DNA from: Algoriphagus chordae
GTDB lineage: Bacteria; Bacteroidota; Bacteroidia; Cytophagales; Cyclobacteriaceae
Assembly (NCBI RefSeq): GCF_003254055.1
Contig: NZ_QKZT01000003.1
Span: 335,082 to 399,081 of the forward strand
Direction of reading: 5' to 3'
Length of the DNA stretch: 64,000 nt
Shown in pieces: positions 1 to 8,476 of the stretch (the first letter of the stretch is position 1; each line of letters starts with the position of its first letter). The notes beneath the pieces are model-generated. The model searched no databases and had not been told where the DNA came from. It was given only the letters and a program-made list of their open reading frames with translations. A program made the position numbers and the translations under genes.

Positions 1-189
1 CATTCTTTCTTCGTCTGCATGGGTATAGAGATATTTTGCGGCATTTTCATAGCCCATCATGTGACACCAGGAAGCCATGGACAAATAGTAGGCAGAAGAA
101 GTACCTTCCATTTCGACCTGCTTGTTAAGTAATTTCTCTGTATCGACAAGTAATGAACGCTGTAGCGTTACGATTTCTTTAGCTTTCAT
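1..189 (-). CDS. Ferritin, N-terminal part (cut by window edge)
   Basis: The first 63 residues of a ferritin (iron storage by ferroxidation of Fe2+ in a 24-subunit cytoplasmic shell) are readable on the minus strand from an ATG at 189; the rest lies left of the window. The stretch MEGTSSAYYLSMASWC followed by HADEERM is typical of helices A and B of bacterial non-haem ferritins: a ferroxidase-centre Glu in helix A, and the EE pair of the first metal site in helix B. It could be a ferritin-like (Dps/rubrerythrin) relative, but residue order and spacing fit the ferritin family best. Expected full length is about 170 residues. Upstream, 190-288 is a plain AT-rich spacer before the next gene. Confidence 0.85.
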   Translation of the reverse strand, partial: MKAKEIVTLQRSLLVDTEKLLNKQVEMEGTSSAYYLSMASWCHMMGYENAAKYLYTHADEERM

Positions 190-288
190 AGTTATAGTGT
201 TTGAAATAGTTAACTAAATATAATCATTGAGGTTCCATCTTACACGGCTTTTCGTTGAATTTGGAATTGATTTAATTAAGAACTGGAC

Positions 289-1635
289 TTATCTAGAAAG
301 TGGAGTAGGGAATACAGGTAGGCTTTCAGCTCCTGATTCAGATACTGCTTGCACAGCAAAGAAGTAGTTGTCCTTGGAATAAGGGATAGTAAGTGTAGTC
401 TCTGTCGTCCAAAACTTCTTTTCCCACATTGCAGATGAAGTTTCTCTCATCATTACAAAATAGCCTTTTACTTTTCCGATCGTAGGAGCATCCCATAATA
501 AGGTAGATTTATTACTTAGGCCACGGACATCTATTTTGACTTCCTGAGGTTGATCTGGAGAATTGGCCAAAGAGGCTAAGGAAGCAAGATTAACCGCGGA
601 TACTTTTCTCAAATATTCGAAGTCCATGAATTCTGGGAGATCACCATATTGAATGCCGTCCTCTACTCGCACATTTTCATGCTGATGGAGGAAGTTCTCA
701 TTCATTTCGGACATCCTTACAGCTGTAAAGGCATTTCTTGCAAAAGGCGTTTGATCGCCACCTCTTAAGAATCGATCTGAACGGTATATCAACTTTACTT
801 CAAATTGATCTACATAGCGTTCCCCAAGTTCTTTGATGTAGCGTGCCAGTTGTCGAGATTTGCTATCATTATCCGCATTGGTGTATCGGCGAATACTTCC
901 TTCACGCTCTGTTTCTGCTACTGGGATAGTTTCGGAAAATACGCGCATTTTTAGATTGTCTTTGATCAGTGTTTCAGAAGAACTGCTATTTCCCACAATA
1001 TCGTTATTCAGTACTGCCGCGATATTCCATTCTTCTGTTTTGGCTTTATCAGCTAGGTATGTTGCTCCTTTCAAGCCCTGCTCTTCACCTGTAAATGCAA
1101 CAAATAGAATCGTCGCCGAAAACTCATGTGAAGCCATTATTCTAGCCAGTTCAATCACTGCTGCAGTCCCACTGCCATCATCATTTGCCCCAGGTGCATA
1201 GCCTTCTGCATCCATGATATCCTTATTTCGGGAATCCATGTGAGCAGAAATAATGAAAATACGATCATCATCAGGGTTAGTACCTTTCATGCGCGCAACT
1301 ACATTTGCGCCAGGAGAATCTTCGGGGATTCTACGCTGATCTCCAGCTATGGTGAATTTCTCAATTTCCGCAGTCATTCTTCCGCCAGATTGCTTGGCAA
1401 AATGATTGAACTTAGAAAGCACGTAGGTCTGTGCCGCAGGCATTCCTTTTTCTTCATCGGCGCTTAGTGTATGTCTAGAATTGAAAGAGGCCAAGGTTCG
1501 CACATGATGCTCCAAAGAATCCGCTGAAATTTCTGAAACCATTTCTGCTATTTCCGGATTTCGGATGACAGTAGTTTGTGAAATGGCTGCCTGAGAGCTA
1601 AGAGCTATGAAGAGAATGAATAAATTTTTACGCAT
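289..1635 (-). CDS. Secreted M28-family zinc aminopeptidase with C-terminal Fn3-like domain
   Basis: A 448-residue exported metallopeptidase expected to remove N-terminal residues from peptides outside the cytoplasm. A signal peptide (residues 1-19, ending AISQ) precedes the catalytic domain. Zinc-site motifs of the M28 (aminopeptidase Y/S) family are visible: AHMDSR with H132 and D134, NDDGSG with D152 as bridging ligand, and TGEEQG with catalytic E184 and ligand E185. From about residue 360 to the end the sequence looks like a fibronectin type III fold (LLWDAP, YFVMMRE, FFAVQAVSESG), a common C-terminal appendage in Bacteroidota peptidases. ATG start at 1635. The gene is monocistronic and divergent from the DinB operon. 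Family assignment is firm; the substrate is unknown. Confidence 0.9.
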   Translation of the reverse strand: MRKNLFILFIALSSQAAISQTTVIRNPEIAEMVSEISADSLEHHVRTLASFNSRHTLSADEEKGMPAAQTYVLSKFNHFAKQSGGRMTAEIEKFTIAGDQRRIPEDSPGANVVARMKGTNPDDDRIFIISAHMDSRNKDIMDAEGYAPGANDDGSGTAAVIELARIMASHEFSATILFVAFTGEEQGLKGATYLADKAKTEEWNIAAVLNNDIVGNSSSSETLIKDNLKMRVFSETIPVAETEREGSIRRYTNADNDSKSRQLARYIKELGERYVDQFEVKLIYRSDRFLRGGDQTPFARNAFTAVRMSEMNENFLHQHENVRVEDGIQYGDLPEFMDFEYLRKVSAVNLASLASLANSPDQPQEVKIDVRGLSNKSTLLWDAPTIGKVKGYFVMMRETSSAMWEKKFWTTETTLTIPYSKDNYFFAVQAVSESGAESLPVFPTPLSR

Positions 1636-1663
1636 GATATAGGGCTGGTTTATACAGATGACT

Positions 1664-1693
1664 TAAATTTATCTCATTAATTTTCTTGCCAAA
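1664..1693 (-). promoter_or_regulatory. Possible Bacteroidota-type promoter for the M28 peptidase
   Basis: Read on the minus strand there is TTTG (1693-1690), 18 bases, then TAAATTTA (1671-1664), which differs from the Bacteroidota -7 box TAnnTTTG only in the last base. It lies about 30 bases before the ATG at 1635. The call rests on motif and position only. Confidence 0.35.
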
Positions 1694-1703
1694 GCATTTT
1701 TAC

Positions 1704-2219
1704 ATGAAAACCTTAGAACAACCGAAAAAAGGTGATTACTCGGCTTTTTTCTCAACCTACTTAAAGTTAGTTTCTGGAAATAACTATGAAGAACAGATTC
1801 TTAAACAAGCTGATTTGCTATTAAGCCTATTTAAAGAAAGGGGTGAAAAATGGGCTGAGACAGCTTATGCAGAAGGAAAATGGACTCCAAAAGAAGTGCT
1901 TGGACATGTGATCGATACTGAGCGAATAATGACTTTTAGGGCACTCTGCTTTGCTAGGGGAGAGAAATCGTCCTTGCCGGGATTTGATCAGGATCCCTAT
2001 GTGTTGAATGCGAGATTTGGGCAGGTGCCTATTCAGTGGTTACTGGATGATTTTATTTCACAGCGTATTGCCTTGTTGTCAATGATCCGAACTTTACCTG
2101 AAGGTTCACTCGATTTGGTTGGGAGCGCCAGTGGAAATCCAATCACTCCTAGAGCTTTGTTTTGGATTATCCCTGGGCATTTCACGCATCATTTGAATAT
2201 ACTAACGGATCGTTACTAA
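1704..2219 (+). CDS. DinB/YfiT-like putative metal-dependent protein
   Basis: A 171-residue four-helix-bundle protein of the DinB/YfiT superfamily, whose members bind a divalent metal through three histidines and often act as thiol-dependent transferases or have unknown function. Visible features are LGHVIDTERIMTFRALCFARG, with the first conserved His, and GHFTHHLNIL near the C-terminus with the other two. A TTG at 1686 extends the frame, but the ATG at 1704 gives the usual family start. The stop is 2 bp before the PhzF-like gene, which is followed directly by a potassium-channel gene, so the three are probably cotranscribed. The substrate cannot be read from sequence. Confidence 0.85.
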   Translation: MKTLEQPKKGDYSAFFSTYLKLVSGNNYEEQILKQADLLLSLFKERGEKWAETAYAEGKWTPKEVLGHVIDTERIMTFRALCFARGEKSSLPGFDQDPYVLNARFGQVPIQWLLDDFISQRIALLSMIRTLPEGSLDLVGSASGNPITPRALFWIIPGHFTHHLNILTDRY

Positions 2220-2221
2220 GT

Positions 2222-3016
2222 ATGAAATTAGCTATAGCCACCGTTGATGCTTTTACTGCAAAGGCATTTTCAGGAAATCCCGCTGCTGTTTGTCTGTTGG
2301 ATCAGGAGCTTTCAACAGTTCAGATGCAGACTATAGCTATGGAAATGAATCTGAGTGAAACTGCCTTTGTGGAACGAACTTCAGAGCCTGATTCTTTCAG
2401 ATTGCGCTGGTTTACGCCAGTACTAGAAATAGATCTTTGCGGGCATGCCACACTGGCTTCTGCATTTTGGATGGTAAAAGCGGGCTGGGTACAAGCAGGT
2501 AAAATCATTCGATTCCAGACATTAAGCGGTGAACTTCTGGTGAAAAGTGATGGCGAATGGATTGAAATGGATTTCCCCTTGATTTCCACATTAGAAGCTA
2601 AGCATCCATTTTTTGGAGATGATTTCTTTGGTTCGAAGATCACAAATTCTGCTAAATTGAAGAAGAATTGGATTTTTGAGTTGGAGAATGCTGATGCTAT
2701 CATTTCCAGTAACCCAGATTTCTCAATTATCAAAAAGCATAGTGAAGAGGGAATAATCATCACTGCAGCTGGGAATGGGGCGTTTGATATTTATAGTCGT
2801 TTCTTTGGTCCCAATGTTGGGATTGATGAAGACCCAGTTACAGGATTTGCTCATTGTGCACTCATGGATTTCTGGTTTAGAAGATTAGGGAAAAGTAAGT
2901 TTAAGGCATTTCAGGCTAGCAAACGAGGGGGAGAGCTTCACTTAGAGAAAAGGGAAAATAGAGTGATTATTAGAGGTCAGGCCGTCAAAGTCCTAACTGG
3001 TGAAATAGAATTTTAG
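2222..3016 (+). CDS. PhzF-family isomerase/epimerase
   Basis: A 264-residue member of the PhzF / diaminopimelate-epimerase-fold family; PhzF itself isomerises DHHA in phenazine synthesis, but most homologues have unknown small-molecule substrates. Signature pieces are AFSGNPAAVC near the N-terminus, LSETAFV carrying the family's catalytic Glu, RWFTPVLEIDLCGHAT in the first domain, and IDEDPVTGFAHCAL in the second. No phenazine genes are nearby, so a phenazine role is unlikely. ATG 2222 is preferred over an in-frame TTG at 2162 that would overlap the upstream gene by 58 bp. Middle gene of the DinB-PhzF-channel operon; its stop abuts the next ATG. Confidence 0.88.
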   Translation: MKLAIATVDAFTAKAFSGNPAAVCLLDQELSTVQMQTIAMEMNLSETAFVERTSEPDSFRLRWFTPVLEIDLCGHATLASAFWMVKAGWVQAGKIIRFQTLSGELLVKSDGEWIEMDFPLISTLEAKHPFFGDDFFGSKITNSAKLKKNWIFELENADAIISSNPDFSIIKKHSEEGIIITAAGNGAFDIYSRFFGPNVGIDEDPVTGFAHCALMDFWFRRLGKSKFKAFQASKRGGELHLEKRENRVIIRGQAVKVLTGEIEF

Positions 3017-3718
3017 ATGAATCAATTCGTAAAAAGAAGGGGCAGACAAGTAAAATACGCTTTTAATTCCTTCACTAATTATTGGCTGACGGATGCGAGT
3101 TTTGTGGTGTTATTATTGATTTTGTTGTTCACAGTATTTGTCCTTCCTATCCTAATAGAGTATGGGCATGTGCAAGCACTTTTTGTAAATACAGTCTTTC
3201 TGTTTCTATTCTTTACTGGTATCTGGTCGTCTAGGAATAGAATATTGGTGGTGTTGACCACCGTGCTTTTCATGACACAATTAGGGCTAAGAATCCTTCG
3301 TTTTTCAGATTACGATTTTGAATTTTATTTGGCTGAGCGGATCGTGGGTGTTTTGAATATGATCGTATTTATTATATTGAATATCAGGTTGTTATTTAGA
3401 AATCATGAAGTAAATATTTACAGGATTATTGGAGCTATCAATGTGTATTTACTAGTAGCGATTTTAGGCTCATTTCTATTTGAAATCATCTACTTGACTA
3501 CCGGATCAGGGATAGGAGGAGAGGTAAAGCTAGAAGGTTTGGATAAGGATTTTGCACTTTATATTTACTTTAGCCTAGTCTCGCTCACGACTGTCGGTTT
3601 TGGAGATTTGTACCCTATTCAGGTGATGGCAAAGATGCTCTCGGTATTTCTTTCCACTATCGGAATTCTCTACCCAGCGGTGGTAATAGCAAGGCTTGTC
3701 TCTGCGAGTAATAGCTAA
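3017..3718 (+). CDS. Potassium-channel-like membrane protein (ion channel, TVGFGD filter)
   Basis: A 233-residue integral membrane protein. Roughly six hydrophobic segments are visible, the last two forming a pore module: helix IYFSLVSLT, selectivity filter TTVGFGDLYP, then the inner helix MAKMLSVFLSTIGILYPAVVIARLV. The filter is the canonical K+ signature, so it should pass K+ in the inner membrane. An arginine-rich S4 voltage sensor is not obvious, and no cytoplasmic RCK/TrkA-N domain follows, so gating is unknown. The ATG starts directly at the base after the stop of the PhzF-like gene, suggesting translational coupling. Related to the two-pore-helix Ion_trans_2 group. Confidence 0.85.
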   Translation: MNQFVKRRGRQVKYAFNSFTNYWLTDASFVVLLLILLFTVFVLPILIEYGHVQALFVNTVFLFLFFTGIWSSRNRILVVLTTVLFMTQLGLRILRFSDYDFEFYLAERIVGVLNMIVFIILNIRLLFRNHEVNIYRIIGAINVYLLVAILGSFLFEIIYLTTGSGIGGEVKLEGLDKDFALYIYFSLVSLTTVGFGDLYPIQVMAKMLSVFLSTIGILYPAVVIARLVSASNS

Positions 3719-3804
3719 AGAATTAGCTCCATTTATGTAAAACTTCAACAGAATCACTTTACAATTAGTAGTTTCAAACTCGAATTATTATACCCCATAC
3801 CTTT

Positions 3805-5286
3805 ATGAGAAAACTAAGTTTAACATTACTCTTTGCGCTTTGTCTTTCGGCTGTAATGGCTCAAACAGAAAGACAAATTGAAGTAGAATCTGCGGTAGTA
3901 ACCACACACGAAACTACCATAAAGGGCAAAAAAGTCCCTTACAAAGCAACTGCTGGAACTCAACCTGTTTGGGACGAAAAAGGAAAGCCAATTGCTTCTT
4001 TGTTTTACACCTATTATGAGCGAACTGATATCTCTGACAAGACGACCCGTCCATTGGTGATTTCGTTCAATGGTGGTCCTGGTTCGGCGTCTATCTGGAT
4101 GCATATAGCCTACACTGGTCCTGTGGTACTCAATATTGATGACGAAGGCTACCCACTTCAGCCTTATGGCACCAAAGCAAATCCATACTCCATTTTGGAT
4201 GTGGCTGATATCGTTTACGTAGATCCTGTGAATACTGGATTTTCTCGTATCGTGGATGAAGAAGTAGACCGTTCTACTTTCTTTGGGATCAATTCTGACA
4301 TTAAATATCTGGCAGATTGGGTAAATACCTTTGTGACTCGTCAGAATCGTTGGGCTTCGCCAAAATACCTGATTGGAGAGAGCTATGGTACTACTCGAGT
4401 AGCAGGATTGGTAGCACAACTTCAAAATTCACACTGGATGTATTTCAATGGTGTGATCATGGTTTCTCCTACCGAATTGGGCATTGACCGTGGTGCTCCT
4501 ATTCACACTTCAAATTATCTTCCATATTACGCAGCAACAGCTTGGTATCACAAAGCCTTGGATCCATCTCTGCAGAATCAAGATCTTGATGATTTCTTGC
4601 CAGAAGTGGAAGCTTTTACCATCAATGAATTAATTCCAGCGGTAATAAAAGGCGGAACACTAACAGCAGCTGAGCGTGATGCAATTGCCTCTAAATACGC
4701 TTTGTATTCTGGCCTAAGCAAAGATGTTATCCTTGAGCATAACCTGTTGATCCCAACCAATTTCTTCTGGAAAGAATTGCTAAGAGACAAGGGGATGACC
4801 ATCGGTAGATTGGATAGTAGATACAAAGGTTTTGACAATTCAGGAACTGGTTCTAGACCTGATTTTGATCCGGCTTTATCTTCTTGGAATCATGCGTTTG
4901 CGCCATCTTTTCAGATATATGTAAGAGAGAATCTGAATTTCAAGACTGATCTTACTTACAATCTATTTGGGCCAGTACACCCATGGAATCGATCTAATGA
5001 GCGTACAGGATATGATCTAGGAGATGCAATGCGTCAAAACCCATATCTACATCTGATGGTGCAGTCTGGATACTATGATGGAGGTACAGATTTCTTCAAT
5101 GCTAAGTATAACCTTTGGCAGATAGACGCGGCTGGAAGAATGGCTGATAGAATTTCTTGGAAAGGCTACAGATCAGGTCACATGATGTATTTGAGAGCTG
5201 AAGACCTAGAGACTTCCAATGAAGATATCCGTGAGTTTATCAAGAACTCCATGGTGGCTCCTGATATGCCAGCTAAGTATGATTAA
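3805..5286 (+). CDS. Secreted serine carboxypeptidase, peptidase family S10
   Basis: A 493-residue exported enzyme with a clean signal peptide (first 19 residues, ending VMAQ). It carries S10 hallmarks: the oxyanion/substrate segment FNGGPGSAS near residue 88, the nucleophile motif GESYGTTR near residue 191, the Asp region SGYYDGGTDF and the His motif SGHMMYLRAE near residue 458. S10 enzymes trim C-terminal residues from peptides, often at acidic pH; bacterial members are usually periplasmic or outer-membrane associated. The gene stands alone and ends at a strong intrinsic terminator. Confidence 0.92.
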   Translation: MRKLSLTLLFALCLSAVMAQTERQIEVESAVVTTHETTIKGKKVPYKATAGTQPVWDEKGKPIASLFYTYYERTDISDKTTRPLVISFNGGPGSASIWMHIAYTGPVVLNIDDEGYPLQPYGTKANPYSILDVADIVYVDPVNTGFSRIVDEEVDRSTFFGINSDIKYLADWVNTFVTRQNRWASPKYLIGESYGTTRVAGLVAQLQNSHWMYFNGVIMVSPTELGIDRGAPIHTSNYLPYYAATAWYHKALDPSLQNQDLDDFLPEVEAFTINELIPAVIKGGTLTAAERDAIASKYALYSGLSKDVILEHNLLIPTNFFWKELLRDKGMTIGRLDSRYKGFDNSGTGSRPDFDPALSSWNHAFAPSFQIYVRENLNFKTDLTYNLFGPVHPWNRSNERTGYDLGDAMRQNPYLHLMVQSGYYDGGTDFFNAKYNLWQIDAAGRMADRISWKGYRSGHMMYLRAEDLETSNEDIREFIKNSMVAPDMPAKYD

Positions 5287-5313
5287 TAGAAAAATCAGAA
5301 GTGATTAAAAAAG

Positions 5314-5338
5314 CCAGAGAGAAATCTCTGGTTTTTTT
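5314..5338 (+). terminator. Rho-independent terminator after the S10 carboxypeptidase gene
   Basis: A 7-bp perfect stem CCAGAGA/TCTCTGG with a four-base loop (5314-5331) is followed by seven T residues, 28 bp after the stop codon. The upstream A-run also gives it some terminator character on the other strand. Confidence 0.85.
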
Positions 5339-5482
5339 CATTTATGGTATACCTACTTGATAAGAACTTCACACAGGGTTTGAGAGATTGAAAAACCAAT
5401 ATAATAAGCAGGATTTTTCAGTCCTTATTCAATAGGGAATAGGTGAAGTCAAAATCAATCAAGTTGATCCTTAGGTTTTCGT

Positions 5483-6361
5483 TTAAAGCCCAAGCTGTTT
5501 CTTAAATGAGTCAAAATCCGATATGGTTTCCTTCACCCCAAGAATTTCAGCCAAGAGCTGATAAATATCAGCAGGCTTCTTTCCTTCTTTTCTGAGATAT
5601 TGAATAGAAGTAGCTCCTTCAGATTTAGATAATTTTTTGTTTTTGGGGCCTTTCAGCACTGGATGATGGTGAAAGGTTGCTTCTTGGAATGAGTGGAGGC
5701 CAAGCTCGTTTGCTACAATTTGTTGGTCCAAGGTTGATCCTAACAAATCATTACCCCTTACGATGAGATCTACCCCATATTGCACATCGTCGATCACTGA
5801 GGTCAATTGATATGCTGGTAGTTTGTCTTTTTTCCTAACAATAAAAAAGGCAGAGTCTTCAGGCAGTGTATACGATTTTTTGCCTTCTGAATAAGTATTT
5901 AGATGGATGAAGTCTGTGTCAAAAGTGTCCATACGCCAGCAAGTCTCATTTCTTTCCAAAGGAATGTTTCTGACTTGGCAATGCCCCAAATAATAACCAG
6001 AAGAGTCTAATTGCTGGATTTTCTTCCTCGTACAATCGCAAGCAAAGACTAGGTTTTTCTCACGAATTTGTTCCAAAGCTTCCAAGTATGCATTCATTCT
6101 ATGAATCTGAGACCATTCTTGTTCAAATTCCTGAACTGATTTTGGGCCTTGATCATAGCTGATTTCCATAAAATCCAAGGTGTCAAAAATATCCTGCACA
6201 TATTCCTGTCGGTATCGATCTCGATCCAAATCATCGATCCTGAGAAGAATCTTGGCGCCTGACTTTTCAGCCAAGGCTTTTGTAACTAAAAAAGAGTAGA
6301 GATTTCCCAAGTGTAAAAACCCACTGGGAGTAGGGGCAAATCGTGTAAGCTTGAAATCCAT
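5483..6361 (-). CDS. gluQ: Glutamyl-queuosine tRNA(Asp) synthetase (GluQ-RS)
   Basis: A 292-residue class I aminoacyl-tRNA synthetase catalytic core lacking the anticodon-binding domain of full GluRS (about 470-500 residues). That length is diagnostic of GluQ-RS, which attaches Glu to the queuosine base at position 34 of tRNA(Asp). Seen are FAPTPSGFLHLGN (HIGH-type motif, residues 8-20), the Asp-rich RIDDLDRDR, a zinc-type CDCTRKK...YYLGHC cluster and KKLSKSEG (KMSKS motif, near residue 243). ATG at 6361. The next gene diverges only 36 bp away, so promoters must overlap or lie inside genes. A truncated discriminating GluRS is the alternative but is less likely. Confidence 0.88.
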   Translation of the reverse strand: MDFKLTRFAPTPSGFLHLGNLYSFLVTKALAEKSGAKILLRIDDLDRDRYRQEYVQDIFDTLDFMEISYDQGPKSVQEFEQEWSQIHRMNAYLEALEQIREKNLVFACDCTRKKIQQLDSSGYYLGHCQVRNIPLERNETCWRMDTFDTDFIHLNTYSEGKKSYTLPEDSAFFIVRKKDKLPAYQLTSVIDDVQYGVDLIVRGNDLLGSTLDQQIVANELGLHSFQEATFHHHPVLKGPKNKKLSKSEGATSIQYLRKEGKKPADIYQLLAEILGVKETISDFDSFKKQLGL

Positions 6362-6397
6362 TGGGCGAAATTAACCAGATTCAGCTAACTTAAAGTC

Positions 6398-7075
6398 ATG
6401 AAACTCTCAGCATTCTTCTCTATTCTACTTCTAATGATCAGTTCATGTGCCTCAGACAAGTTCTCGATGGAACTCACTGGACAGGAATTGATCGAGAAAT
6501 CTATCGACTATCATGATCCAAATGGTAATTGGAACAGCCTTAAAGCTACTTTTGTACTTGAGGATAGTTTGCCTGCACCGAGATCATCTAGGAGCTATAG
6601 TTTTAGCTTGGATAATTCTCAGTCTATCATGTCTTACAAAATAGATGGTACCAGCTATGTAGTTCACCACGATTCTTTGCAGGTGCAAATGGGGGACATT
6701 ACCCTAGATCGAGCACTTAGAAGTAGGAACTATTATACTTTTTTGTGGGGTTTGCCGATGAAGCTGCAGGACTCAGGCACAACTATAGAGACTCTGGCTA
6801 CGATGGAAGAGCTCGATGGGAAAGACTATCATGTAGTTCGCGTTCCCTATGAAAAAGACGTTTGGTACTTTTACCTGGAGCCAGAAACTTATAGAATGGC
6901 CGCCTATAAATTCTATCAAGATGAGCCAAACCAAAAAGGCGAAATCATTTATTTGAAGGGAATGGCAGAATTTGAAGGAATGAAAATTCCAGCAAATCGA
7001 AGTTGGTACAGAACGGAAAAGCCAGAGTTTTTGGGGACTGATAAACTTATTCGGGTTGAACCTTTGAGGAATTAG
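6398..7075 (+). CDS. Lipoprotein of unknown function (DUF6503-like)
   Basis: A 225-residue lipoprotein: signal peptide with lipobox ISSC (Cys17), then a soluble beta-rich domain. It begins IEKSIDYHDPNGNWNSL and holds repeated beta-hairpin-like stretches ending in a Lys/Arg/Trp-rich part. It resembles Bacteroidota DUF6503 proteins, which share a LolA/LppX-like fold idea, but no catalytic residue is evident and no function should be assumed. It shares a 36-bp divergent region with gluQ. Confidence 0.6.
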   Translation: MKLSAFFSILLLMISSCASDKFSMELTGQELIEKSIDYHDPNGNWNSLKATFVLEDSLPAPRSSRSYSFSLDNSQSIMSYKIDGTSYVVHHDSLQVQMGDITLDRALRSRNYYTFLWGLPMKLQDSGTTIETLATMEELDGKDYHVVRVPYEKDVWYFYLEPETYRMAAYKFYQDEPNQKGEIIYLKGMAEFEGMKIPANRSWYRTEKPEFLGTDKLIRVEPLRN

Positions 7076-7154
7076 ACCCTTTTCGAGCTGGCTTAAGTTT
7101 CTTTAACTCAATAAATTTTAATAGCTGAGCAATGCCTTGTTATTTTTGAGCTTT

Positions 7155-7892
7155 ATGAAATTTAGGTTACTACTCTTTATTTATTTTGCCTTTCTACCTG
7201 CACTGGTGGCTCAGAGATCCTATTCAGGAAATGTGCTGGATGCCAATGATAAGAACTATCTCGAAGGGGTGACGGTGGAGGTAGTAGGAACTGACCAGGT
7301 AAAAACGACCAATACCAGAGGATACTTTTCTGTCAAAGCAAATGTGGGCGATACCTTACGTTTGTCGTATATCGGTTTTATAGAGCAAAAGATAGTCTTG
7401 GCTGAAGAGACTTTTCTGATGCTTCAGATACAGGATAAAGCGAGATTACTTCCCACTTTTGAGGTGAAATCCGAACCCTATGCCTTTCGATTCAAAGATG
7501 GCAAGCTGACTCTAATAGACCCAGACGAAGAGAAATCCCCGTCTACTAAAGGCGGTATCAGTGCTGGATATCTTGATTCCCCTAATCAAACTGGAGGAGT
7601 TGCCATAGCTGGAGTGCTTTCCTCTCTAACTAAGAGAGCTAGGCAAGAGCGTGAATACCAGAAAAAACAAGAGTGGCTGAGAAGGAGAGCTGGGTATTAT
7701 GAGATTATTGAGTCGGATTCTATTCGCCAAAATTTTATGGTGAAATACCAGCTGGAGCGCTCAGATTGGGACAAAATAATTATTCGTTTCAACGAGGGTA
7801 ATAATTATCATGAATTTCTGGATTGGAGCAAAGATCGTGTTTATGCTACTTTGAGTGAGTTTGTCCAACGGGAGAGTCAGTGGATTAATTAG
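7155..7892 (+). CDS. Exported CarboxypepD_reg-like protein
   Basis: A 245-residue exported protein. After a signal peptide ending VAQ comes the beta-sandwich typical of TonB-receptor N-terminal extensions: YSGNVLDANDKNYLEGVTV, TNTRGYFSVKANVGDTLRLSYIGF. No barrel follows. The remainder is a charged helical tail (REYQKKQEWLRRRAGYYEII and on). Such short proteins are frequent in Bacteroidota and usually annotated carboxypeptidase-like regulatory domain protein; function unknown. The ATG at 7155 is preferred over a TTG at 7137 because it starts the signal peptide. Its stop overlaps the stop of the convergent gene by four bases. Confidence 0.75.
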   Translation: MKFRLLLFIYFAFLPALVAQRSYSGNVLDANDKNYLEGVTVEVVGTDQVKTTNTRGYFSVKANVGDTLRLSYIGFIEQKIVLAEETFLMLQIQDKARLLPTFEVKSEPYAFRFKDGKLTLIDPDEEKSPSTKGGISAGYLDSPNQTGGVAIAGVLSSLTKRARQEREYQKKQEWLRRRAGYYEIIESDSIRQNFMVKYQLERSDWDKIIIRFNEGNNYHEFLDWSKDRVYATLSEFVQRESQWIN

Positions 7893-8395
7893 GCCTTCCG
7901 CTTGAATGACCAAGTCACATAAAATTTAGCTACGGCCTCACCTTGAGGATTTTTACCAGTAGAAACCATCATCAACTTTGAAGTGTCATTCGGCTGCAAA
8001 GTTCCAAGTAGTGCAAGTAATTCTTGTCCCTGATCGCAGGTAAAAGTGATTTTCTGATTGGCTTTTTTGTAATACTCTGCCCTGAAATCCACAACTAACA
8101 TGGAGTGTTTTCCTAAATCAGCGATTGCCAACTGGCACAAAGCCCCTGTGCTCAATTCAGCTGCGCCAGCCATCGCTGCAAAGTATATAGACTTAAAAGG
8201 ATTCTGAGTTCTCCAAGAATAGGGGATGGTGACGATGCACTTTTCAGCATCAAGTGTTTTGATTCGAAATTTCCAAAAAATAGCCGAGGGAAGCTTGATC
8301 AACATGCCAAACCAAAAATAGAGCGGATTGCTCATTTTTTTTTGATAGGCTAAAGCTCCTGATTTTAAAGCAATTCGGGTTTCTTTGGCTTCCAT
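7889..8395 (-). CDS. Hotdog-fold DUF4442 protein (putative thioesterase)
   Basis: A 168-residue protein matching the DUF4442 pattern: an N-terminal membrane-associating helix (NPLYFWFGMLIKLPSAIFWK), then PYSWRTQNPFKSIYFAAMAGAAELSTG, which in hotdog thioesterases forms the central helix and active-site region, and a final strand AKFYVTWSFKR. The family is thought to bind or hydrolyse acyl-CoA or acyl-ACP, but no member of this subfamily is characterised as far as the sequence lets one say. Likely cytoplasmic, possibly peripheral on the membrane. Confidence 0.75.
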   Translation of the reverse strand: MEAKETRIALKSGALAYQKKMSNPLYFWFGMLIKLPSAIFWKFRIKTLDAEKCIVTIPYSWRTQNPFKSIYFAAMAGAAELSTGALCQLAIADLGKHSMLVVDFRAEYYKKANQKITFTCDQGQELLALLGTLQPNDTSKLMMVSTGKNPQGEAVAKFYVTWSFKRKA

Positions 8396-8476
8396 ATTTC
8401 CTCTGATTGAAATCTTAAAGTAATGAAAAATGTATTCTGGTATCTAATTTGGAACAATTGAAGAAAAAAAACCACC

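Noticed and set aside
2222..3016. A phenazine biosynthesis role for the PhzF-like protein
   Set aside because: No other phz genes are in the window, and most family members act elsewhere.
3826..4425. A 199-codon minus-strand frame inside the S10 carboxypeptidase gene
   Set aside because: Fully antisense to a well-supported gene with motifs; odd composition; shadow frame.
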